Shown here: piece by piece, positions 32,251-38,640 of the stretch
Layout: each line of letters starts with the position of its first letter
Numbering within the stretch: position 1 is the stretch's first letter
Source: a virus
Direction: 5' to 3' (one strand)
DNA length: 38,640 nucleotides
IMG/VR virus record: IMGVR_UViG_3300022200_000139
Location: 1-38,640 of that record
Notes under the pieces: model-generated
Seen by the model: only the letters and a program-made list of their open reading frames with translations
Told to the model about the DNA's origin: nothing
Databases searched by the model: none
Translations under genes and position numbers: made by a program

Positions 32251-32982
32251 ATGAGAGATTATTTATTAGATATCGTTCAGCACACCCATAGCCTAGGTTT
32301 TATCAGCTTGGTTAAAATCGAAGGCACTGACGAAGCTACAACCATCGAGGGACTAGCCGAAGATCGCAGTGTTATTCTTAAAGGCAAGTTTCACACACCG
32401 GTAGCAGAATTTATGGGTACTTTTGGAATGCCCAACTTAGATAAACTAGGCATTATTCTACGCATTCCAGAATACGCTGAAAAATCTAAGATCAGCATCA
32501 ACACACAAGAACGCAATGGTAGCAAGGTTCCGGTGGGTATTCACTTTGAAAATGCCAACGGTGATTTCCAAAACGATTATCGCTTTATGAGCAGTGAAAT
32601 TATCAATGACAAACTAAAAAGCGTTACCATGAAGGAAGTTAAATGGGGTGTTGATTTCCAGCCATTGGTAGCAAGTATCCAACGTCTAAAAATGATGATT
32701 AGTGCTCACAGCGAAGAAACGGTGTTCGTTGCTCGCACAGAGGGAAAGAATCTAAAATTTAGCTTTGGCGATGTTAGCACACATGCTGGTAACTTTATTT
32801 TCCAACATGATGTAGGTGGCAAGCTAGAAAGATCATGGGCCTGGCCGGTTGATCAGGTTAGCAAAATCCTAGGGCTTGGCGGTGATATTACATACAAAAT
32901 CAGCGATGATGGTGTAACACAGATCACCGTTGACAGTGGCATGGGCGTTTATAACTATCTACTTCCCGCACAAACAAAATAA
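32251..32982 (+). CDS. 45: DNA polymerase sliding clamp (gp45-like)
   Basis: The 243-residue protein is similar in length to T4 gp45 (228) and carries the marine-phage gp45 pattern: GTFGMPNLDKLGIILRIPEY near residues 53-72, the segment beginning FQNDYRFMS, and VDFQPLVASIQRLKMMISAHSEE. It would form a trimeric ring that tethers gp43 and also, in T4, activates late transcription. The strong promoter and AAGGA upstream of the ATG predict abundant early synthesis. The stop is directly followed by the ATG of the methyltransferase gene. Confidence 0.85.
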   Translation: MRDYLLDIVQHTHSLGFISLVKIEGTDEATTIEGLAEDRSVILKGKFHTPVAEFMGTFGMPNLDKLGIILRIPEYAEKSKISINTQERNGSKVPVGIHFENANGDFQNDYRFMSSEIINDKLKSVTMKEVKWGVDFQPLVASIQRLKMMISAHSEETVFVARTEGKNLKFSFGDVSTHAGNFIFQHDVGGKLERSWAWPVDQVSKILGLGGDITYKISDDGVTQITVDSGMGVYNYLLPAQTK

Positions 32983-33876
32983 ATGTCTAGGCCAGATCTA
33001 GCCAATATTGAAGATACCCTTAATAAACTAGAATGGGATCATGACGATGGTATATTCCTACCGATGATCAATGACGTGGCAAGGAATAACTTTTACAATG
33101 ATATATTAAGGGAAAAAGCACAGGATAAAATAGTTTGCGATATTGGCAGCGGTACCGGGTTGTTAAGTGTACTAGCAGTTCAGCATGGCGCTAAAAAAGT
33201 TTATGCTGTTGAAAGAGATTACCACAGGGCTAGACTCTGCGAATATGTTGTACAAGAACTAGGTTTATCAGACAAGATAACCGTTTGGCATGGAGACTTT
33301 TTTAAATTTAATACCGACGACGTTGACTTTTTTATCAGCGAAACTATTGGTAGTAACATATTTGAAGAAGGGTTCCTCCGAATTGCTCAACACTGTAATC
33401 TACTTAACAAACCATTATATCCAGACAATATTATTTTAAGTTTAGGTATATATGATAATTCATCAAACTATGTTTTTAAAAATACTAAACTTACAGATTT
33501 TAATCCTGGCATTGATATAGCTTATGGTTTTACTGATTTTATTAACAAACTTATTCGTGACAAGTACAGTTTCAATACTCAATTTTTATCAGACGTACAG
33601 CAAAAGTTAGCTAAAAATTTCCCAGGGTTACTTTTTCTAAAACAGTTAGATAGTATTGACTTACACAACCCAGAGATTGAATATAGTGTGGACATCACTG
33701 GTTTTTCTGTGCCTGTTTTTGCAGCAATAACCTGGACATTAGTTACTGATAAACATACATTAGATTGTACTAATACTAATTGGAGTGTTCCGTGCATTAG
33801 ATTATCAGGTAATAAATCTAGATTAGTTATTAAGTATAAACAAGACTCTAACACATGGATAATCAATGAATCCTAA
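32983..33876 (+). CDS. PRMT-like protein methyltransferase
   Basis: The 297-residue protein has the PRMT layout: EWDHDDGIFLPMINDVARNNFY (17-38), then KIVCDIGSGTGLLSVLAVQHGA (SAM motif I at 52-60), KVYAVERD (72-79) and FFISETIGSNIFEEG, in the place of the double-Glu loop of protein arginine methyltransferases. A C-terminal beta barrel-like half follows. It probably methylates protein arginines or a related nucleophile. It starts right after the clamp stop and overlaps the sulfotransferase remnant by 11 bases. PRMT-type enzymes are uncommon in bacteria, so the origin is of interest. Confidence 0.7.
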   Translation: MSRPDLANIEDTLNKLEWDHDDGIFLPMINDVARNNFYNDILREKAQDKIVCDIGSGTGLLSVLAVQHGAKKVYAVERDYHRARLCEYVVQELGLSDKITVWHGDFFKFNTDDVDFFISETIGSNIFEEGFLRIAQHCNLLNKPLYPDNIILSLGIYDNSSNYVFKNTKLTDFNPGIDIAYGFTDFINKLIRDKYSFNTQFLSDVQQKLAKNFPGLLFLKQLDSIDLHNPEIEYSVDITGFSVPVFAAITWTLVTDKHTLDCTNTNWSVPCIRLSGNKSRLVIKYKQDSNTWIINES

Positions 33877-34492
33877 TTTTGCACATGTTAATCTATTAAC
33901 ACGACCACAATAAGATGTTGCTTGGATTAGTGTAACAAAATGTGGCAGTGCTTTTATTAGACAAGTCCTCCGAGAAAATAATTGGTTTGAACCCAGTGAT
34001 GAAGTAAGTGAAGCAATAAGACGTAGTAGAGATATTCCTAAAATGATTGTTTTGAGAGACCCAGTACAACGCTGGATCAGTGGCTTCAGTGAATGTTTTT
34101 CTAAAAGCCCAGCACAACTCAAAATTTTAGATTTATTAGATAACGAAACATTTTGGGACACCATAGCAGTTAATCCTGTGTTTGACGGGCACACTGAATT
34201 TCAACATAGATTTTATAGAGGTGCTGCAAATACACAATACATCTATATGCAAACCAATCATCCAGCACAAGAATTTTATACAAAACTTGCTGTATGGATG
34301 AGAAAGTATGATTGTGTGGCAGAATTTGATCGTTGGCGTGATCCTGCTAATAGTTATAAAAATGATCCTATAAAGCAGGAGATTAATTTAAAATTAAAAG
34401 ATTTAGTTCGTTCTAAATATAAAGAAATGCTAACAGAGTTACACAACAACGACTATAAACTTCTTGATCAGCTACCAAAACTAAAATTATGA
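33866..34492 (+). pseudogene. Sulfotransferase-like gene interrupted by an in-frame TAA
   Basis: Reading from ATG 33866 gives MNPNFAHVNLLTRPQ, then TAA at 33911-33913, then in the same frame DVAWISVTKCGSAFIRQV, a PAPS-binding-loop-like segment, and later MIVLRDPVQRWISGFSECF, HTEFQHRFYRG and an alpha-helical end, all sulfotransferase-like. No ATG, GTG or TTG lies between the stop and the KCGS motif; the first in-frame ATG is 34043, which would remove the cofactor site. The full frame is 208 codons. Either a nonsense mutation, a base error, an ATT start at 33926, or stop readthrough explains this. The 3' end overlaps the radical SAM gene. Confidence 0.65.
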
Positions 34493-35373
34493 TTACTATC
34501 CCTAATTTAGATCTGTTTATAGCACAAACTTGCAATCTAAGTTGCAGTGGCTGTATTACTTTTAGTGATAGCAGGGTAGTTAAAGGAATAACTAGATACA
34601 ATCCGGATCATCTAGCGTTCTGGAGTCAACACATAGAACCAGCCTACATTAATATGTTTGGTGGCGAACCCTTACTTAATCCTGATCTGGAATTATGGCT
34701 TGCTGGTTGTAGTGAATACTGGCCTAATAGCAGTCTAGCAATACAAACCAATGGTCTTAGATTAACCAAAGGACATTTAACTCTTATTGACAAGTATAAC
34801 GTTAATTTTATTATAAGTCAGCATTTAGCGGACTATACCAGCGTAATCACTGATTTTATAGATGCTGTCCTAGCAACTGGCAAATTCCAACCTTGGACAA
34901 ATGAAAATGGGCCAGTACAAAATGGTTATGGTGAACAGCGCGGGTGGATAAATGAAAGTGGTGCTAGTATACAATGGACAGAAAGTTATAAAGAAACGGT
35001 TTGGTGGCCATTTTACCAAGGCACCGCCGAAGACAGCGAGCCAAATTACAGTTATTTTAGCAATGATTTTGCCAGTAGTTGGAATACCTGTGTGGCTAGA
35101 ACTTTTGTAAATATGTTTGAAGGTGACCTATATAAATGTCCGGCAGTTGCGGGACTTTTGATCAACGGTGAAAGCCTAGGGTTAAATAAAAAAGAAACTT
35201 GGAGAGATTATTTCAATAATTACAAAAAATTGTCACTAGGCAGTGATTCTTCTACAATTACTAACTGGTTTAAAGAGCAGGCTGCTCCTCAAAGTTGTTG
35301 TAATATGTGCACACGGAATGTAAGCATGGATGTAGAGCCACAAAAACTAGCACAGGCAAAAGTAAAGATTTAG
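34489..35373 (+). CDS. Radical SAM enzyme with extra C-terminal cysteines
   Basis: The 294-residue protein has the radical SAM cluster motif CNLSCSGC (Cys15, Cys19, Cys22; CxxxCxxC) and the SAM-binding GGEPLLNPDLE at about 59-69, followed by IQTNGLRL. The C-terminus has YKCPA and SCCNMCTRN, resembling an auxiliary SPASM-type cluster. Such enzymes modify peptides or small molecules by radical chemistry. It starts at an ATGA overlap with the sulfotransferase frame, after YkgJ-like and PRMT-like genes, so a joint modification pathway is possible. Confidence 0.82.
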   Translation: MITIPNLDLFIAQTCNLSCSGCITFSDSRVVKGITRYNPDHLAFWSQHIEPAYINMFGGEPLLNPDLELWLAGCSEYWPNSSLAIQTNGLRLTKGHLTLIDKYNVNFIISQHLADYTSVITDFIDAVLATGKFQPWTNENGPVQNGYGEQRGWINESGASIQWTESYKETVWWPFYQGTAEDSEPNYSYFSNDFASSWNTCVARTFVNMFEGDLYKCPAVAGLLINGESLGLNKKETWRDYFNNYKKLSLGSDSSTITNWFKEQAAPQSCCNMCTRNVSMDVEPQKLAQAKVKI

Positions 35374-35383
35374 GAGTGGAGAA

Positions 35384-35665
35384 ATGTGCCCAGCATGTTA
35401 TATTAACGGATTATTATTTTTAATTTTTGGTGCCAGCGGTGCGGCAGTAGCCAACAGTCCTTGGATTATAGCACTCAGCGTGATATTAACCATTGGAGGA
35501 TTATACTGGCTCTGGCAAGGTTACCGTAAAGGCAGCGATGGAGCAGCGTGGAAAAAGAACCTAAAGACCACAATGTTGTTTTTGCTGGTGTTTTTAGCAG
35601 GATATGGAACCGCAGCCTTCCAAACCCATACATATTTTGAAAACAAACACCAGCACCATAAATGA
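35384..35665 (+). CDS. Small membrane protein with N-terminal CPxC
   Basis: The 93-residue protein begins MCPACYINGLLFLIFG and has three hydrophobic segments (about 7-25, 27-46, 61-79), a Lys-rich loop and a His-rich tail (KHQHHK). The N-terminal CPAC is redox/metal-type, and the tail may bind metal. GGAG seven bases upstream supports the start. It lies just after the radical SAM gene. I do not recognise a family. Confidence 0.6.
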   Translation: MCPACYINGLLFLIFGASGAAVANSPWIIALSVILTIGGLYWLWQGYRKGSDGAAWKKNLKTTMLFLLVFLAGYGTAAFQTHTYFENKHQHHK

Positions 35666-35688
35666 AAATCTTTAAGAATAAAATACAG

Positions 35689-35716
35689 TTGACTAATTTA
35701 TTTAAACCTGTATAAT
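35689..35716 (+). promoter_or_regulatory. Strong sigma70-like promoter
   Basis: TTGACT (35689-35694), a 16-bp spacer and TATAAT (35711-35716) in the 82-base gap before the gene at 35748, which has its own AGAGG ribosome site. It probably drives the small-gene operon to the right. Confidence 0.75.
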
Positions 35717-35747
35717 TTATATTAAGCATATTATTTCAGAGGCGAAC

Positions 35748-35990
35748 ATGCACAAAGAAGAATTGCTAGCAAAATTAAAAGACAATTTGCTAGAAGTTAC
35801 TTTTACAAAGGTTAATGGCGACCAACGCGTCATGACCTGTACATTAAAAACCGACATTGTTCCACAGCCAACAGGTTCAGTAAATCAAAAAAGAAAAACC
35901 AACACAGATGTGATCAGTGTATGGGACACAAATGCCGCTGGTTGGCGCAGTTTTAGGTATGATAATATAGTTTCAATCAGGGAGATTTAA
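35748..35990 (+). CDS. Sm-like/SH3-barrel phage protein (DUF2693/WYL_2 type)
   Basis: The 80-residue protein reads EELLAKLKDNLLEVTFTKVNG, MTCTLKTDIVP and VISVWDTNAAGWRSFRYDNIVSI. The 'VTFTKxdG..R.M.CTL' opening and 'VWD...GWRSFR' end are those of the short phage DUF2693/WYL_2 family predicted to be an SH3-like barrel. The biochemical role is unknown; nucleic-acid binding is suspected. It follows a strong promoter with AGAGG. Confidence 0.7.
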   Translation: MHKEELLAKLKDNLLEVTFTKVNGDQRVMTCTLKTDIVPQPTGSVNQKRKTNTDVISVWDTNAAGWRSFRYDNIVSIREI

Positions 35991-35991
35991 A

Positions 35992-36219
35992 TTGGATTTA
36001 GAATCAAAAATTCGTTATTTAGAAGAACAACATCGCAGGTTGGATCTTGCTACAAGTCAACTTGAAACTAAGCGTGATGTGGATAGATCAGATAAGACCA
36101 AGCTTGACCTTGTTGAATTAAAGAAAAAGAAACTTGCTGTAAGAGATGAACTAGCTGCCCTAAGGAAGGAACTTTACGAAAATCAATTTGAGTTGAATTT
36201 TTCGGATTATGATCGATGA
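35992..36219 (+). CDS. DUF465/YdcH-like coiled-coil protein (TTG start)
   Basis: The 75-residue protein starts at TTG one base after the upstream stop, with GGGAG six bases upstream. The sequence SKIRYLEEQHRRLDLATSQLE, then ELKKKKLAVRDELAALRKEL, is the pattern of the YdcH/DUF465 family: two helices in a coiled-coil hairpin. Function unknown. It overlaps the next gene by four bases. Confidence 0.65.
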   Translation: MDLESKIRYLEEQHRRLDLATSQLETKRDVDRSDKTKLDLVELKKKKLAVRDELAALRKELYENQFELNFSDYDR

Positions 36220-36782
36220 TCAGAGATTACAAAGACAATAAAGATCAAGGTAACGTAAAGTTTTTCTTAGGTGAAGAAATTGAGCATACTCCTGCTTATA
36301 TGTTACCAACGTTATTTGTTGTAGGAATTGCTGATTCAAAACAGATTTTAAATCTAGCAGACTTGTATGACTGTGAGCATATTTATTTTGGCGCCAATCA
36401 AAGTTTTGCACTCAGCGAACTGCCCTACGGCACCGACAAGGAAAACCAAGCTTGGATTGAAATGGTTACAAATGTTTTAGAATCTAATCATTATGTTACA
36501 CTTGATTATGATTTGAAGTATCATGAATGGGTGCTGGAATCTGGATTCGCTGAGCGTTCAAATTTCATTGCTCAGATTAGCGTTAAGATACCTTATATAG
36601 AACAACTAGGATATAATGCCTGTGTTAAATTTGATGACAAGGATTTTAATGTCTCAAACCCTGGCGTCTGGGTTCATAGGGTACATGATCTAATGGACAC
36701 AAAAAAATTTACACCGTGGCACTTGTATGAACAAGATATAATTATCAAAGATGACAGCAATGAACAGACTGTGTCATTTTAA
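36216..36782 (+). CDS. Conserved marine T4-like hypothetical protein
   Basis: The 188-residue protein contains EEIEHTPAYMLPTLFVVGI, HIYFGANQSFALSEL, HYVTLDYDLKYHEWVLESGF and ISVKIPYIEQLGYNACVKFDD, a wording seen in hypothetical proteins of marine T4-like phages. There is no signal, membrane segment or recognised catalytic motif. It is coupled to the coiled-coil gene by ATGA and probably belongs to the same early operon. Confidence 0.7.
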   Translation: MIRDYKDNKDQGNVKFFLGEEIEHTPAYMLPTLFVVGIADSKQILNLADLYDCEHIYFGANQSFALSELPYGTDKENQAWIEMVTNVLESNHYVTLDYDLKYHEWVLESGFAERSNFIAQISVKIPYIEQLGYNACVKFDDKDFNVSNPGVWVHRVHDLMDTKKFTPWHLYEQDIIIKDDSNEQTVSF

Positions 36783-36806
36783 ATTACCGGTGAGTATCTA
36801 AAACAA

Positions 36807-37050
36807 TGAATGATGATGATAATCTACAAGAGCTCTTTGATAAGTATTTTCTATTAACCTAGAACTTGCCCAAGAATACAGCATAGAAATGCTTGCGGGT
36901 GTACTTATGTCACAGGCAATTAGATTCTATAAAACAATACTAAATGATGAAGATTATAATAGTTTGGTTGCGGAATTATTTAAATCATTTAAAACAATAA
37001 AACCTTATACAGAAGAAAACTTTACCGACAAAAAATCAACACTTCACTAA
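36807..37050 (+). pseudogene. Small helical phage protein broken by a one-base frameshift
   Basis: ATG 36807 opens MNDDDNLQELFDKYF and hits TAG at 36860-36862. One frame over, the sequence reads INLELAQEYSIEMLAGV, MSQAIRFYKTILNDEDY and continues to TAA at 37048-37050. Adding one T to the run TTTT at 36847-36850 restores a single frame of about 80 residues, YFSINLELAQ, joining the halves naturally. It could be a real deletion, a base error, or -1 slippage on the T-run. A separate start at ATG 36889 is possible for the second half. Confidence 0.6.
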
Positions 37051-37067
37051 GAGGAAAAATCAAAACT

Positions 37068-37247
37068 ATGTTTGCTGTTAAGGTATTGGTTGACGACACT
37101 TGGTTGTACGTTACTAAAATGGATCAATTGGATCAGCCTGATCCAATATTATTTGATACTGAAGATGAAGCGGAAGATTTTGCTAGTACGTGGCGCCTTG
37201 CCGGGGCCGAAGGAAATGTAAAGGTGGTATATTATGAAGGGCTTTAA
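37068..37247 (+). CDS. Small acidic protein
   Basis: The 59-residue protein starts MFAVKVLVDDTWLYVTKM and ends GNVKVVYYEGL. It has a beta-type start, an acidic middle (DTEDEAEDFAS) and a beta-type end, like short modulators of phage early regions. The ribosome site AGAGGA is rather distant. The next gene starts inside its last codons. Confidence 0.6.
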   Translation: MFAVKVLVDDTWLYVTKMDQLDQPDPILFDTEDEAEDFASTWRLAGAEGNVKVVYYEGL

Positions 37248-37410
37248 AAACAAACAAGACTACACTAACTGGGCTTACTATCAGATGAAAAAGTACGGTA
37301 TTCGTATGCCAGAAACATATTCCGCTGATGAACTAGAATATTTTAATCCCAGTGTTCCTAGAGATTTTATTGACAACCACGTAAAGCATAGAGACAAACA
37401 GGGATCATAG
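37234..37410 (+). CDS. Small basic protein
   Basis: The 58-residue protein starts MKGFKNKQDYTNWAYYQM, overlaps the previous gene by 14 bases, and uses AAGGTGG as ribosome site. It is basic and helical, with no recognised motif. Its stop is directly followed by the ATG of the next gene. Confidence 0.6.
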   Translation: MKGFKNKQDYTNWAYYQMKKYGIRMPETYSADELEYFNPSVPRDFIDNHVKHRDKQGS

Positions 37411-38040
37411 ATGCGCTATTATCGTATTTTTATTCATGGTTATGGTGGTGAGCAATGCTTTGGCGCACTAACCCAAGAACAGTATGATTTTTGGAAAGAC
37501 ATGGAAGAAGAACATATCATCTCTCATATGATTGATCCATATGAAGAGGATGATGCGAATCCTGTGTTTGATGATACTGATCCACGCTGGATTGGCGAAT
37601 GGTTCGAAAATGACAACATCACACATGTAAATGCTTGTTTGTTAGATTCAGCACATATTAGCATTGACGAGTATGATGGCTCTGGCTATGATTCTAATCA
37701 TGTTAGAGAAGTTATGAAAAATACCTCATGGCACGATATCTATGAAAAATATCTAGATGCTGGTATCGATGATAACATTACCCAAGACTGGGTAAAGAAC
37801 ATGGATGATTACAAATATATTTTCTTTGGTGCTAGCATTGACAAAGGATGCTTTGGGGATTATACTATAGAACTACCCGATGACGAAGAATTTGACTTTA
37901 TGAAGCTGAAATGGTATCACTTAGAAACACCCAATGGTGAAGACTTCATTGAGTTACTTGCTTATGGTGAGCAGGAACTTGACAACTGCGGCGGAGATAC
38001 CAATGGAAAAGGTATGGCCGCCGGTGTATGGGAGAATTAA
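37411..38040 (+). CDS. Hypothetical acidic protein
   Basis: The 209-residue protein is strongly acidic, rich in Asp, Glu, Tyr and Trp (EEDDANPVFDDTDPRWIGEW), with a YGGEQCFGAL start. There is no membrane segment or catalytic motif. It could be a DNA mimic-like or host-interaction protein because of its charge, but that is only a charge-based guess. The next gene begins behind GGGAG. Confidence 0.6.
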   Translation: MRYYRIFIHGYGGEQCFGALTQEQYDFWKDMEEEHIISHMIDPYEEDDANPVFDDTDPRWIGEWFENDNITHVNACLLDSAHISIDEYDGSGYDSNHVREVMKNTSWHDIYEKYLDAGIDDNITQDWVKNMDDYKYIFFGASIDKGCFGDYTIELPDDEEFDFMKLKWYHLETPNGEDFIELLAYGEQELDNCGGDTNGKGMAAGVWEN

Positions 38041-38041
38041 A

Positions 38042-38500
38042 ATGGCTGAAACCAGAGAAAGTTATGACCAGTACATGTTACGTAGGATGCACGAAGAAGG
38101 TTTAAAAGATCGCTTACGCAAAGCAAAAAAAATGATCTGGGTAACCTTCCAAAAAGAAGGTATCCACAAATATCCTGCTGCTCTCGACGATCCTAAACTA
38201 GCCACTGGAGACGAATATGATGTAAGTTTCCTGGGTTATCCGCACAGGCACACATTTCATTTCCGTGTATGGATCGAAGTATTCCATGATGATCGCGACA
38301 TTGAATTTATTCAGTTTAAAAGGTGGTTGACAAAATTATATGATCAGCGTACACTAGAACTTGATTATAAGTCATGCGAAATGATCAGTGATGACTTATA
38401 TTTACAGATACAGGAACGTTATCCAGGCCGTAATGTCTGGATTGAAGTATCTGAAGACGGCGAAAACGGCGCACTAACACAATACTCAAAGGCTGTATAA
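38042..38500 (+). CDS. PTPS/QueD-like (T-fold) hypothetical protein
   Basis: I start at ATG 38042 (152 residues) after GGGAG, not at the upstream frame opening inside the previous gene. VSFLGYPHRHTFHFRVWIEV, then IEFIQFKRWL, SCEMISDDLYLQIQERYP and VWIEVSEDGENGA recall the 6-pyruvoyltetrahydropterin synthase/QueD order (HxH near mid-protein, then SxE and a C-terminal E). Full ligand spacing does not match cleanly, so this is a weak call. It overlaps the last gene by one base. Confidence 0.4.
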   Translation: MAETRESYDQYMLRRMHEEGLKDRLRKAKKMIWVTFQKEGIHKYPAALDDPKLATGDEYDVSFLGYPHRHTFHFRVWIEVFHDDRDIEFIQFKRWLTKLYDQRTLELDYKSCEMISDDLYLQIQERYPGRNVWIEVSEDGENGALTQYSKAV

Positions 38501-38640
38501 TGAGGCATTTTACGATAGATTTAAGCACTAGGCAATTTTCTCAAGCAAAAGATATAAGAAAAAATTTTTTTGAATATAATGGGATCACTGATTTTACTTA
38601 TGGAATAAAAATACGAAAAGAATCAGCTCTTTATAGCAAA
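38500..38640 (+). CDS. Partial hypothetical protein (3' end outside window)
   Basis: The first 47 residues begin MRHFTIDLSTRQFSQAKDIR and run off the right edge. TAATG coupling with the upstream gene supports the start. I do not recognise a family. Confidence 0.6.
   Translation, partial: MRHFTIDLSTRQFSQAKDIRKNFFEYNGITDFTYGIKIRKESALYSK

Noticed and set aside
33823-34194. Minus-strand ORF spanning the broken sulfotransferase
   Set aside because: It crosses the boundary of two plus-strand genes and has no recognisable protein pattern; the plus frame has clear sulfotransferase motifs.
1-38640. tRNA genes, insertion sequences, integrase or attachment sites
   Set aside because: No gap is long enough for unannotated tRNAs beyond what was read, and no transposase, integrase or terminal repeats were found.

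Overview
The window looks like a 38.6 kb piece of a T4-like marine myovirus, of the general kind found in cyanophages and pelagiphages. It is AT-rich, tightly packed, and almost entirely on the + strand, with ATGA/TAATG overlaps between genes. The recognisable T4-type core is a family B DNA polymerase (gp43-like), a sliding clamp (gp45-like), a DsbA-like late-transcription factor, PhoH, a T4-type lysozyme with spanins, and repeated late-promoter motifs (A/C/T-TAAATA). Sigma70-type TTGAC(A/T)...TATAAT promoters precede replication and chaperone genes, which suggests early transcription by host RNA polymerase. The host cannot be fixed from sequence; an AT-rich marine proteobacterium is the best guess.

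Layout. 1-1842 (- strand): a partial virion-like protein, PhoH behind a 14-codon leader ORF, and an SGNH-hydrolase-like protein. 1911-6599: the bacterial stress trio PrkA kinase, YeaH (vWA) and SpoVR/YcgB as one operon. 6624-7732: two unknown proteins. 7695-9878: lysis cassette (lysozyme, Rz-like and Rz1-like spanins, a second lipoprotein and small proteins). 9961-11859: membrane genes (PiT-like transporter, MscS-like protein, two-TM holin candidate). 11897-15014: DnaJ and a ClpA-type unfoldase. 15915-18783: a virion beta-sandwich protein and glycosyltransferase-like genes. 18808-25427: a 1140-residue mosaic polyprotein plus small, probably virion-associated proteins. 25434-27053: a TolQ/TolR- or MotA/MotB-like membrane complex. 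27723-32982: replication genes, with methyltransferase-like and Cys-cluster proteins. 32983-35665: PRMT-like methyltransferase, a sulfotransferase with an in-frame stop, radical SAM enzyme and small membrane protein. 35748-38640: small phage proteins, one of them frameshifted.

Main ideas. The 1140-residue protein carries a nucleotidyltransferase, a complete eukaryote-type Cu/Zn superoxide dismutase and an ART-like domain. These are separated by (I/L)xE sites resembling those cut by the T4 prohead protease, so it may be a capsid-packaged polyprotein that delivers enzymes. Nearby small proteins start with tags resembling T4 capsid-targeting sequences. Several genes have a promoter placed so that the predicted transcript begins at or next to the A of the ATG, with no Shine-Dalgarno, which suggests leaderless late mRNAs. 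No stretch longer than 300 bases lacks a gene. I saw no tRNA, rRNA, CRISPR array, insertion sequence or convincing intrinsic terminator.
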